A stretch of DNA of 64,000 nt, taken from positions 7,501 through 71,500 of the forward strand of contig JAJOZX010012064.1 of assembly GCA_023014485.1 (NCBI GenBank), given 5' to 3'. The stretch's first letter is position 1, and the number at the start of each line of letters is the position of its first letter. The notes under the pieces are model-generated. The model saw only the letters and a program-made list of their open reading frames with translations, was not told where the DNA came from and did not search any database. This stretch comes from Bathynomus jamesi (Eukaryota > Arthropoda > Malacostraca > Isopoda > Cirolanidae). Of this stretch, positions 53,411 through 62,909 are shown in pieces. Made by a program: the position numbers and the translations under genes.

Positions 53411-54461
53411 GCGTCACATTTATTGTTTACAACTTTTTTTTTTTTTTTAATAATAATAATAAGTTAATATATTATTGTTATAATTATTTATTGTTTACCA
53501 TTTCTTTAATTTTTATTATTTAAGATTATCTTTGTTTCATTTCAATGATAGGAATTGATGGAATGCAAATTTGATAGTGTTAATGTTAATCCACCTCATT
53601 TGGTGTTTACCGCTTTATTTCTGTTATTCCCGTTTATTTTTTTATTTTTTTTTTTTCAAATTTTTCTATCGTAAAAATTGAAATAAATCTCGAATATTTT
53701 GTCTGAAAAGTTGATATTACGCTTTCCAACCGCAATATTCACGTAATACTTCGATTAGATCACGCGCCACTAAATATAAAATTGAACGTAAATAGTAGTA
53801 ATAATAATAATAATAATGCGTAAATTTGTCTCGTTTATGAATGAACACGACTCGTTTTCGATTTGTAGCCGCCTATTGTCGAATGATGATTGTCAGTATT
53901 GTTATATTATATTGGTTCGGTTCTTTTGAACCGTCTCCATATCGCAAAACTCGAATTTCTTTCACCGTTCGACGCGTAGGCCAGCCCGCGGGGTTCGAGC
54001 GTCTTTCGTATCACGTGCGACCCAGTCATCCATTCACTCCTTATCGAGTCCTCTTTTAGAAGAAAAAAAAAAAAAAAAAAATATCAGAAGTGTTTGAACC
54101 AGATAAAATACAAAATCTTAATCTTTGAATCCGAATCCGGAGAATCTTTCAGCTCTCCTTCCGCATCGAAAACTCCTCCGTCAACGTTCAGAACTAAACG
54201 AGATATAACTTAATTTATACATTTAAGTATTAAAAGCAAATTTTTAAAAAATTAAATAATTTAACCGAGTGTTAAATTTCAAGCGTTTTCAAATTTTTGT
54301 CTTTTTCTCCGACACGAAGACTTCAGCCTGAACTCCGGAACGAGTCGCAGACGAACCAAAAAATAGTTCCACCAATTAGCGGGCGTGAAGCAAATCTTAT
54401 TCTGAAACCTTTTGCTTTCGTTGAACCCGCAAGACACTTAAAATTTTTTTTTTATATATAA

Positions 54462-54465
<4 letters not shown>
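53405..54465. other. No recognisable feature
   Basis: AT-rich DNA with (AAT)n at 53796-53818 and an A-tract at 54062-54081. Confidence 0.5.
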
Positions 54466-54510
<45 letters not shown>

Positions 54511-54537
54511 ATATATATATATATATATATACACACA

Positions 54538-55600
54538 CAGGGTGGGCGGAAAGTAGCTCCCTAATTTAAATTACATATAAATTATGTATAAATTGTGATT
54601 GTATTGTTATATTGTTATGGTGTGTTCTCTAAAGTGGTACAATTGTAACGGTAATCTTTTTTTTCTCTAAAGTGTTCTCTTTGTGTTCTCTAAAGTGGTA
54701 CAATTGTAACGTTCATTTTTTTTTTCATTTCAGATTGAAGGGTAACATGGCTGAGCGTTTAACACTGCAGGAGCGTGCCCAGTTGGCGGCACGGTACGAA
54801 GTTTGGCAATCTGTCGTTCGAGTTCAAAGATGGTGGCGGGCCATTCACGGACCACGTGCCCAAGTGGACCCGAAAACAATCAAGAACTGCCACTCGAAGC
54901 TCATGACCACGGGGTCTGTGGCAGATGTTCGAAGATGTGGTCGCCCTTCGACATCCAGGGCCCAGGAGACGGTGCAGGCAGTTCAGGAAATGTTCGCACG
55001 GAGTCCACGAAAGTCAACTCGCCAGGCAGCTCGGGAAAGTGGACTCTCCCGCTACTCAGTGCGAACTGTGCTGAAGAAGGAGCTGAACTGGCGTGCGTGG
55101 AAGCCGGCGAAACGAGGTCTGGCCGGTTGTCAGCACATGGGAGAACATCGACGATCTGATATTTATGCAAGATGGCGCCCCTCCGCACTTCGCTCTTGTT
55201 GTCCGTGAGTGGCTGCATGCCCACTTCCCTGGGCGTTGGATGGGTCGTCGTGGTCCACATCAATGGCCAGCCAGGAGCCCCGACTTGACACCGTGCGACT
55301 TCTTTCTTTGGGGGTGGGTAAAGGAAGAAGTCTACCGCACCAAACCGAGGACATTGGAAGAACTGGAGGACCGAATTCGGGAAGTCATGTCCTCCATCCC
55401 GCCGGAGTTCCTGCTAAAGTCAGTGGACGCCATTCCTGGGCGGCTCCAGAAGCTGGTGGAAAGAGTTGGAGCCCACATTGAATTTTAGAGAAAACCTACC
55501 ATGTATGCCTACCTTTTCATATTATTTCTTCTGAAATAAATGGATAATATACGTATTTTTTTACCAATCCAAAATAGGGAGCTACTTTCCGCCCACCCTG
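54538..55600 (+). mobile_element. DD41D element, family D, 1063 bp
   Basis: The ends CAGGGTGGGCGGAAAGTAGC and (reverse complement) CAGGGTGGGCGGAAAGTAGC, continuing TCCCTA, are perfect. The left end lies in (TA)n(CA)n, and TA follows the right. GC-richer than most of the window, suggesting a younger arrival or a different source. Confidence 0.9.
54747..55488 (+). pseudogene. DD41D transposase with central deletion
   Basis: MAERLTLQERAQLAARYEVW starts at 54747 in good context. The first HTH region runs to TTGSVADVRRCGRPSTSRAQ and the second, STRQAARESGLSRYSVRTVL, ends KELNWRAWKP. A deletion and frameshift follow, removing the first catalytic block. From about 55150 a second frame reads DDLIFMQDGAPPHFAL (second Asp) and WMGRRGPHQWPARSPDLTPC, then DFFLWG (third Asp), 41 residues apart. 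The C-terminus is KLVERVGAHIEF. The DNA-binding part is intact, so a bound but inactive protein is conceivable. Confidence 0.9.
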
Positions 55601-55664
55601 TATATTATAATATACAATATATATATGGGATGAATTTCACAATTAAACACGTGAAATGAATGAA

Positions 55665-55801
55665 TGCTGCAAACCCACAAGGAAAAAGAAAAACGATTCC
55701 AAGGCCTTTCGTGTATTCAGAGCTACACCATTCCCTGACGAGGTGTAGCTCTGAATACACGAAAGGCCTTGGAATAATTGTTTTTTCCTTGTGGGTTTGC
55801 A

Positions 55802-55804
<3 letters not shown>
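55665..55804. mobile_element. Inverted Penelope-tail foldback C
   Basis: tgctgcaaacccacaaggaa through ggcctttcgtgtattcagag and ctacacc is mirrored by ggtgtagctctgaatacacg, aaaggccttgga and tccttgtgggtttgcagca, with a centre near 55734. The right arm reads CTGACGAG, stem GTGTA...TACAC, GAAA, GGCC: a good hammerhead-like half. (TA)n follows the right arm. Confidence 0.75.
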
Positions 55805-55832
<28 letters not shown>

Positions 55833-55835
<3 letters not shown>

Positions 55836-55937
55836 TAAAGAACGAAGCTTTGTATAGGAGAATTATCCGCGCAAGATGAGAGCGAAAGAACGAAACAAAT
55901 GAAAAAATGACGTAACCACCGGGAATCGAACCCGGGA
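55833..55937 (-). mobile_element. Fragment of the tRNA-carrying TIR element
   Basis: cgtaaagaacgaagctttgt through gaacgaaacaaatgaaaaaa and the T arm ccgggaatcgaacccggga match the complete copy at 9760. It stops exactly within the tRNA T arm, where another element begins. Confidence 0.85.
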
Positions 55938-56031
55938 GATTCTCTGTAAAATGGGACAACACTGGAATTTCTACACTTCATGGTTGACTTTTAATAACAG
56001 CCAAAAATTGTATAGATAATTCTCGGACACC
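55938..56031. mobile_element. Single arm of the family C DD41D derivative
   Basis: gattctctgtaaaatgggac through aacagccaaaaattgtatag and ttctcggacacc match the right arm of the copies at 14819 and 63373. The rest is missing, and (TA)n follows. Confidence 0.85.
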
Positions 56032-56043
56032 ATATATATATAT

Positions 56044-56096
<53 letters not shown>

Positions 56097-56209
56097 TATA
56101 TATATATAAATATATATATATAAATATATATATATAAATATATATATATATAAATAATATATATATAAATATATATATATAAATATATATATATATAAAT
56201 ATATATATA
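56032..56209. repeat. (TA)n with regular TAAATATA variants
   Basis: About 178 bp of TA units punctuated by aaa every 16-20 bp, so a higher-order pattern is present. Confidence 0.95.
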
Positions 56210-56453
56210 CAGGGTGAGTCAAAAGTAGCGCCCGATTTCTGTTTTTTCGGCTGTCAGATTCTTTCTGGGAAGTCATGTTGTTAATAATTGTCTTGCAGAT
56301 ACAGTTCCGGTACAGTTCCGTAATAATTTTCCCCCGAATAAATGGTCAGATAAACATGTCATTCATTTATTTCTACCTTCTTGTACACTGTAATACAAAT
56401 GACAAACAAACAATCAACTGACAGAAATCGGGCGCTACTTTTGACTCACCCTG
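56210..56453. mobile_element. Tc1/mariner-type MITE, 244 bp
   Basis: The ends CAGGGTGAGTCAAAAGTAGC, continuing GCCCGATTTCTGT, are perfectly inverted and flanked by TA. No coding remnant. (TA)n on both sides. Confidence 0.9.
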
Positions 56454-56505
<52 letters not shown>

Positions 56506-56515
56506 TATATAAAAC
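56454..56515. repeat. (TA)n microsatellite
   Basis: It separates two MITEs and starts directly at the end of the first. Confidence 0.95.
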
Positions 56516-56516
56516 A

Positions 56517-56607
56517 CACGGTGTTTCAGGTCGACCTAGAAATACCAAAATGACAAATACAAATTCCGCCAATTTCCATATTTCTAGGGTCGACTTGAAA
56601 CACCCTG
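56517..56607. mobile_element. Tc1/mariner-type MITE, about 91 bp
   Basis: cggtgtttcaggtcgaccta and (reverse complement) agggtgtttcaagtcgaccc are inverted and continue through TAGAAATA. TA follows the right end. Confidence 0.8.
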
Positions 56608-56617
56608 TATATCCGTA

Positions 56618-56754
56618 TATGTTAACCTTGGTTCCGCTTCCGCCCGAATTGTTCATTTTGACGAAGGTCAAGTTTGTCACTCCACCTTAGACCTACAGTT
56701 TAACGTGTTATCCGAACCACGCCCCACCAGCTGCGCAGCGCCTTAACCACTATG

Positions 56755-56755
<1 letters not shown>
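56618..56755 (-). mobile_element. Two-headed tRNA SINE, short subfamily, 5'-truncated copy 5
   Basis: Tail (ggttccgcttccgcccgaat), body and second head (gcgccttaaccactatgcta) are present. Head 1 is replaced by (TA)n. It shows the short-form joint agctggtggggcgtggttcg. Confidence 0.8.
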
Positions 56756-56786
<31 letters not shown>

Positions 56787-56789
<3 letters not shown>

Positions 56790-57990
56790 TGATGTAGCGG
56801 ATGTCATTTCTTTCACATCCGCGGATGCGGATGTTTGATTTCAACATCCGCGGATGCGGATGTCTACACTTTCGTTATTTTTTAGGATATCGAGATTTGT
56901 TGTGTTTAACGTATATAATAAGTTATTATATAGAGAGAGCTGTAGCTATAATGTAGTATAATTGATTAATTGTACAATAATTGCTGTACTTTTCTCTGAA
57001 CATATAAAATAATATCAAGCATCTAACTAATATAGAAATCAATTTGTGAATTCGTCTGCAAATAAATTCGTTATATTTTGTTGAGTTTCAGCCACAATTA
57101 GAAACCATAATTGTATTACCAGGATGCGGGACGTGAACCCAACTCAAATGCACCCCACCGACCTCTTTCCCCAACCTCCACCCTTATAGAAAGAGATCTT
57201 TAATTAGCTTGATAACTATTTATATTAAATTTAAAGTTTATTAGGAATATTTATAAATGAGTAATTAAAATAAAGTAAACTAAGATGTTCATCGTTTAAT
57301 GCTCAAACTTAATTATAGGAAGGTTATGCTTAAGGAACATTAATTTTCTGCCTTTTCTGCTGCCAGTCTGTTTCTCTTTTCATCATATATTAATCCAGCA
57401 CTGCTAAATAATCTCTCGCTTGGTACGTTTGTTGGAGGACAGGCTAAATGTTTCCTTGCAAGTTTACTCAAGTATGGATAGATATTCTGCGTATTTTTCC
57501 ACCAACTAATAGGATTGTCACATGCAGCCAGGCGTTTTTCTTGGTGATATAGCTCGATCATTTTTACTACATCTTTTGACATCGCGTAGGTCTCGTCATT
57601 GCTGCTTGACTCAAGAAACTGAGAGAGAGATTCTGTGATAGATTTGCTTGTTGAAGGTGTTGGTTCTGTCACTGAAACTTTTATTCTTTTGGTGGGTGGC
57701 GAAGCGACAGATTCAAGAGATTGAACCTCTTCAACTGCTTTGCCAAGTGATGATTTAACTCGTTCTAATGAACTAGGTGAAAATAACTTAGCTTTGTAAC
57801 GTGGATCTAAGTAGGTTGCAAGAGAGTAACTTCATACAAGAACAGCCTCTCGTCTTGTCGCTTGCATCACTTTTGCGCACAATGAACTAGTTCTATTAAT
57901 ATAGTAGAATTTGATAATTTCCGCTTATTAATGACATTTTATCTCAACGGTCGACATCCGCAGTCCAAAGTGCGGATGCGGATGTGTGTG
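56787..57990 (-). mobile_element. hAT element, CGGATG family, copy 2
   Basis: The left end TAGTGATGTAGCGGATGTCA is followed by gcggatgcggatg repeats. The right side has the same repeats (cagtccaaagtgcggatgcg), but the terminal CACTA is lost in a (GT)n run. The internal aggatgcgggacgtgaaccc block matches copy 1 at 23797. It carries a transposase C-terminal region on the minus strand. Confidence 0.8.
57340..57837 (-). pseudogene. hAT (ZBED-like) transposase C-terminal half
   Basis: The frame is open for about 165 codons. It begins YSLATYLDPRYKAKLFSPSS, the conserved DPRYK segment of the RNase H-like insertion region, followed by a Ser/Thr-rich linker (EPTPSTSKSITESLSQFL). The dimerisation domain is WWKNTQNIYPYLSKLARKHL, then PPTNVPSERLFSSAGLIYDE and KRNRLAAEKAEN. 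This order is that of ZBED-type hAT transposases, where the last domain drives dimerisation. The catalytic Asp residues and BED finger are upstream and missing. The remaining frame has no stops, so the copy is moderately young. Confidence 0.85.
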
Positions 57991-58488
57991 TGTGTGTAGA
58001 ACTAAAACCAGTGAACATTTTTTAGATAGTAGATATTTTGGGGAATTAGCAGTTCTTTTCATAAATGGAAGTTGTAAAAATGTTGTTTCTATTAACCGAG
58101 TTAAATTTTAAACAGTTTAATGCGTTAGCATGAAATAACGTAAGTTAAAATTAAAATACATATACTGTGTGTATATAAGAGGATTATGAATGAATGAATT
58201 AAAGCAAATATTAATAAAAGAAAATAGAGCATTTACCTAGGCGTGTCCAAAACATAAAACGCTATAAAATGGTAGCCGGACGGGATGCCGAATGCACTTT
58301 CGCCGAAAGTCAGGAAGCCGAAGCCAAGACGCCGAATGGACATAAAGCCGAATGGACATGAAGTCGAATGGACCTGATATATATATATATATATAATATA
58401 TATATATAACCTAACCTAAGCCTAAACTGCTAGAAAAACTTAGAAGCGAACAGGCATTTAATTAAATTTTGATTGAACAGGCGCCCGG

Positions 58489-58681
58489 CAGTGGTTCCCA
58501 ACCGGTTTTGGCTTATGGCCCCCTTAGGAACCTTATTTTTTCCTGTGGCCCCCATAAGCATTATTTTCAGTAGGTAATATGCAGATTTAACTCTATTTTA
58601 CAAAATAACATTTTCTTGTGGCCCCCTTCAAATGTGCCATGGCCCCCAGGGAGCCATATGGACCCCGGTTGGGAAACACTG
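58489..58681. mobile_element. hAT MITE, 193 bp, nested in the foldback
   Basis: CAGTGGTTCCCAACCGGTTT and (reverse complement) CAGTGTTTCCCAACCGGGGT are a well-known animal hAT terminus. The interior has tgtggcccccttcaaatgtg-like repeats. No exact 8 bp duplication is seen. Confidence 0.85.
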
Positions 58682-58827
58682 GACCGTCACCGTCACTCTA
58701 TAGGAATGGACGTTTCCAAGCCTAACAAAAAGTATGACGCCATTAACGAAAGAATAAAATCCATTTTCAGTTCGTATAATAAAGAAGGATGATTGGCTTT
58801 CCTAAGAGCATTAGCTTACAATTTTTA

Positions 58828-58978
58828 AATCATCCTCTGATAGTTTTTTATTTCTTAAATATTCCAATTATATATTTTAATAATTTATTAAAATAATTGT
58901 TTTACAATTAAAAAATCATCTTTTGATAGTGTTTTATTTCTTAAATATTCCAATTATATATTTTGATATTAATTTATG
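58828..58978. repeat. Tandem duplication, two units
   Basis: atcatcctctgatagttttt and atcatcttttgatagtgttt, each followed by atttcttaaatattccaatt and atatattttaataattta-type ends, about 90 bp apart inside the foldback. Confidence 0.85.
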
Positions 58979-59147
58979 TGCATTGGGCTTCATGTCCATT
59001 CGGCTTCATGTCCTTTCGGCGTCTTGGCTTCGGCTTCCTGACTTTCGGCGAAAGTGTATTCGGCATCCCGTCCGCACACGATAAAATGTTCTTTTGAAAC
59101 AAAACTGCATTTTAAACTTTAAAAACAAAATGTATATTCAAACCACT

Positions 59148-59149
<2 letters not shown>

Positions 59150-59213
<64 letters not shown>

Positions 59214-59224
59214 ATATATATATA
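59150..59224. repeat. (TA)n microsatellite
   Basis: About 37 units, flush with the next DD41D element. Confidence 0.95.
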
Positions 59225-59973
59225 CAGGGTGGGCCGTAAGTTTCCATACATAGGAAAAATTAAACGTTTGTTTTTATGTTTCAGATACCCTAAGAATATG
59301 CGTTTGACGTAAGATCTTGTTTACTGATGAAGCAAATTTTTACGTCAATGGAGAGGTTAATCGGCAAAACATACGTTATTGGAGTAATGCTAACCCTAAC
59401 TGGCTGAGTCCGACGAAGATGCAAGGTGCCGGTAAAGTGATGGTGTGGGCCGGGATATGGGGTGACAGAATTATTGGACCAATTTTTGTCAGTGGAAATC
59501 TTAATGCCGAAAGGTATCTTAACATGTTGCAAGAAGAGATTTTCCCATCCCTGCTAAACGAGGAAGGTAACTTCCAGTTTACTTCCAGCAAGATGGAGCT
59601 CCACCTCATTATGGTCTTCACGTGCGTCGGTATTTGGATCAGCAGTTTCCGGATGCTTGGATTGGTCGGCGTGGTCCTGTGGAGTGGCGTCCCAGATCCC
59701 CAGATCTCTCCCCCTTGATTTCTATCTTTGGGGGCACTTGAAGGCCATGGTGTATCAGGAAAAGATACGAGACATAAAACATCTAAAGGAACGTATCACC
59801 AACGCCATTACAAGCATAACGTCAACTGTGCTAATGCGTGTTCATCAACAGTGGGGAACACGTATTGAAATGTGTTTTCAAAACAATGGCAACCATGTAG
59901 AGCATATTATATAAATAAAAATGGTTGTCCAAAAAAAATGTTTATTTTTCCTATGTATGGAAACTTACGGCCC

Positions 59974-59979
<6 letters not shown>
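59225..59979 (+). mobile_element. DD41D element, family A, copy 2 (755 bp)
   Basis: Nearly identical to 47049-47805 over the full length, including the joint gataccctaagaatatgcgt just before the catalytic domain. The last bases of the right end (ccctg) read cccta and merge into (TA)n. Confidence 0.95.
59317..59914 (+). pseudogene. DD41D transposase, catalytic and C-terminal part, two frameshifts
   Basis: [20 protein letters not shown] through LNEEGNFQ is as in copy 1. One base is lost before FQQDGAPPH, and another shift follows near PRSPDLPP, so the third block and the C-terminus ([20 protein letters not shown], then NNGNHVEHII) are in other frames. The defects differ from those in copy 1, so each copy decayed independently after duplication. 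Confidence 0.9.
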
Positions 59980-60041
<62 letters not shown>

Positions 60042-60096
60042 TCACATGCAGTAACGGTGCCATTTATAACTGATTTAGAGATGAAGTTTTGGGGGT

Positions 60097-60152
<56 letters not shown>
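59980..60152. repeat. (TA)n and (CA)n arrays
   Basis: (TA)n at 59980-60035, a short unique part, then (CA)n at 60099-60152. Confidence 0.95.
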
Positions 60153-60155
<3 letters not shown>

Positions 60156-60600
60156 GACTTTGTTCCATAAATCTCGAATTTGTACTCATTAATAAAGAGG
60201 GCTTTTCTCGTCCGTCATGGAAGCCGACTTCTTTTGGCCCACGCGAGTCGTTTCGTTACATTAATCCGTGGTTATGAAGCGGCCATTCTTCCAACCTGTC
60301 TTTCATACGGTCTCTCTTCGAGGAATTGGTTAATCCTGATTTTTCCTTCAAAATGGTTATTTCCTGGGAAAAAAAAAAAACGCCCACAAACATAAATTTC
60401 TAAAAGGATAAAAATTATTGTTTGCTAATAATTGCGTTTCTCTTTCGGTATTTTGTTGCCGTTGATGAGTTATAAAATTTCGAAAAGGCAATCATTGTTG
60501 ATTCATAACTTTTATGTCCTTTAGAAATTTTATGTATTTTGGCGGACTATTTTCCGAAACTGTACGGGCGAAATACAGAAATTTGTTTTTCTATTGCGGC
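60153..60600. other. No recognisable feature
   Basis: Unassigned DNA with an A-tract at 60370-60380. Confidence 0.5.
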
Positions 60601-60614
60601 ATTATTACGAGTTT

Positions 60615-61335
60615 ACGCGCTTACGCTTTTGGACCTTTTGCTTAGCAATATTCCAAAGAGTTTCTATCGGATTAAGATCGGTATAATTAGCTGGCCACGA
60701 TAGTACAGTACTTCAATTTCGTGAGCATCAAACTATGAAGATGTTGCACGAACAGCATGAGCTGGGGCCAGGTCACGTTAAAAAATAAATGGTTCATCTC
60801 CATACAGCTATTCTGCGGACTCCAGCATGAAATATTTTAAGATTTCTTGATAAATGTGACTATTGACAGTTCTACTTACGAATGCGAGTTAGCCCACATC
60901 ATTCGTAATCATACAACCCCCACACTAACATACTCCCCGTAAATTTGACCGATCGCTTCAGGCAGCTTTCATGCTACATTTCACTCTTTTTTTTTTTTTT
61001 TTTTACCAAACTCGCGGACCCATGTTACCAAATGACACCAAATTTTGATTCGTCTGTAAAAAGCACTTTTTGCCACTCGTTTGCAGTCCATGCAACTTTT
61101 TCTTTGCACCAGGATAATAGTCTTCTCTTTTGCTTCGCATTTAACATCCGCTTAATTTTAGGTTTTCGTGACCGAAATCCATTTCATAAAGGCGGTGTGC
61201 GCGTGTTAGTGTGGAATATACAACGTGGCCATGAAGTTGGAAACGGGACATGTAAAGATAATTTTTTTCTCCGTTGCGGATAACCTACAGTTCTGAGAAA
61301 AATGCCGTACGTTTCCAGACTTTATGGCCACCCTG
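60615..61335 (-). mobile_element. Tc1 element relic, one end visible
   Basis: The 5' end (minus strand) CAGGGTGGCCATAAAGTCTG, continuing GAAACGTACGGC, ends at 61335 followed by TA. The other end is not found. Most of the N-terminal domain is missing. Confidence 0.75.
60620..61270 (-). pseudogene. Tc1 transposase (DD34E) relic
   Basis: Minus strand in order: LSWCKEKVAWTANEWQKVLF, then TDESKFGVIW with the first Asp, a T-tract interruption, and VMVWGCMITN-like sequence. YQEILKYFMLESAE, a stop, then RDLAPAHAVRATSS (second Asp) follow. HEIEVLYWPANYTDLNPIET and LWNIAKQKVQKRKR hold the third acid, Glu. The spacing is 34 residues (DD34E). Several stops. Confidence 0.8.
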
Positions 61336-61337
61336 TA

Positions 61338-62025
61338 TATAAATATATATTTAAAATACAGTAGTGTGGATTTAGTGTATGCATTGGAAGTTTCATGTTT
61401 ATTCATAAACAAATGAATACTCTCTGCGCATCTCCAGCGTAGGTTCAGAGTTGCATTATTAATTAAAAATATAAAAAATGGTATTGTTTTGCATTTTTAG
61501 GCCTGAATATTTATTAATGGTATTAATTAAAGAAGGGTAATGAATGTTTTGTAGCGAGTTTGCTTTTTATTATATTTATTAGACCACATTAATGTAGGCA
61601 CAATAATACAGATAAAACATTTGATAATTTTACTTGCGTATAAAATAATTACATTTTTTTATAATTAGAAATTATATGTCGTGGGGCATTTTCTAATTTA
61701 TTTTCGCCTAATACTTATTAATAAAATTGTTAAAAAAAAAAAAAAAGCTTCCCCCCCCCTTCCCTCATCACCCTGTGAAATAGGAAGAAACGTTGTGAAT
61801 TAGTTACTGAGAGTAATGCTTGAGTAAGTTTATTAATATAGGTATTCATTCCTCTTCAGTATACCAATCATTCGTCTGCACCCAAACCGGTACGGTTCGA
61901 TGGCTAAAAATTGCTTGGTTCTGTTATTTTATGAATATGTAAAATGTCTCCTATTCTATATCCAAAAGTAGTATGTGTGGATATTCAGTTTGAACTCCTC
62001 GCCTCTATCGCTGTTAAAATTTCAG

Positions 62026-62029
<4 letters not shown>
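61338..62029. other. No recognisable feature
   Basis: AT-rich DNA with A- and C-tracts at 61732-61759. Confidence 0.5.

Positions 62030-62066
<37 letters not shown>
62030..62066. repeat. (CA)n microsatellite
   Basis: The last unit forms the first bases of the following element. Confidence 0.95.
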
Positions 62067-62070
<4 letters not shown>

Positions 62071-62832
62071 GTGTCCCATAAGTCCGACATCATAGGAGAA
62101 ATTCCTATTTTTTCTATTTCTACAAACCATAATTCATATGCTCGGGATGCCAATTTCCCGTCCACCATTCTGTTCAGTGACGAGGCTGTTTTTTATGGAA
62201 ATGGTGAGGTAAATCGACAGAACACCCACTACTGGTCTCAAAACAACCCTCACTGGTATACCTCTTCAAAGGAACAAGGTGCTTCTCGGGTGATGGTATG
62301 GTGTGGCATTTGGAAGGATCGCATCATAGGCCCCCTCTTTTTCGATGAACATGTCACTGGAGGCACCTACCTACGTATGCTCAAGGAAGAAGCATTTCCC
62401 AGTGTCTTGAACGAAGAAGGAAATTTCCCAACATGGTTCCAGCAAGACGGTGCTCCTGCACATTACAGCACCCAAGTAAGGGAATACCTGTACCAACAAT
62501 TCCCTGGTCATTGGATAGGACGTCGAGGGCCTGTGGAATGGCCAGCTAGAAGCCCGGATCTCACGCCACTAGATTTTTATCTCGGGGGCCACTTGAAAGC
62601 GCTGGTATACGCAGAGAAAATTAGGAGTGTTGAACATTTGCGGCGGCACATTATTGGGGCATGTAACACCATTACTCCTGACATCATTCACCGTGTGCTT
62701 GCTGACTGGGTATCACGTCTGAATTTGTGTATTGAAAACAATGGACATATTGAGCACGTTCTGTAAATAAAAGCTTTTGTTTAGCCTTTTTTTATTATTT
62801 TTCCTATGATGCCGGACTTATGGGACACCCTG
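62067..62832 (+). mobile_element. DD41D element, family E, 766 bp
   Basis: The ends CAGGGTGTCCCATAAGTCCG, continuing ACATCATAGGA, are inverted at the right (reverse complement CAGGGTGTCCCATAAGTCCG, continuing GCATCATAGGA). The flanks are CA and TG rather than TA because both sides are (CA)n/(GT)n. The N-terminal half of the transposase is deleted at nearly the same place as in family A. Confidence 0.9.
62130..62766 (+). CDS. DD41D transposase, uninterrupted catalytic and C-terminal part
   Basis: One frame without stops covers the catalytic domain. [20 protein letters not shown] holds the first Asp. Then come RVMVWCGIWKDRIIGPLFFD, TWFQQDGAPAHYSTQVREYL (second Asp), [20 protein letters not shown] and DFYL (third Asp, 41 residues after the second). 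It ends CIENNGHIEHVL. One change stands out: LGGH where the family has LWGH. The frame continues upstream through the (CA)n into 61975, but this is unlikely to be used. With no HTH domain it could not recognise its own ends, so it is at most a catalytic fragment. Confidence 0.85.
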
Positions 62833-62836
62833 TGTA

Positions 62837-62840
<4 letters not shown>

Positions 62841-62906
<66 letters not shown>
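62841..62906. repeat. (TA)n microsatellite
   Basis: It joins two DD41D elements with nothing else between. Confidence 0.95.

Positions 62907-62909
<3 letters not shown>

Larger units (their letters stand above)
58272..59080. mobile_element. Foldback element with GCCGAA repeats, 809 bp, 8 bp TSD
   Basis: Arms of about 105 bp begin gccggacgggatgccgaatg (left) and cggacgggatgccgaataca (right, reverse complement) and consist of phased GCCGAA/GTCGAA motifs with atggacat. ATAAAATG occurs exactly on both sides (58264-58271 and 59081-59088). The core contains (TA)n, a nested hAT MITE and a tandem duplication. No coding sequence. Confidence 0.8.

Noticed and set aside
62130..62766. Domesticated host gene from the family E transposase
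   Set aside because: It sits between intact element ends in a chain of transposons, lacks its own start or exon structure, and has a private LGG change. No evidence for host use.
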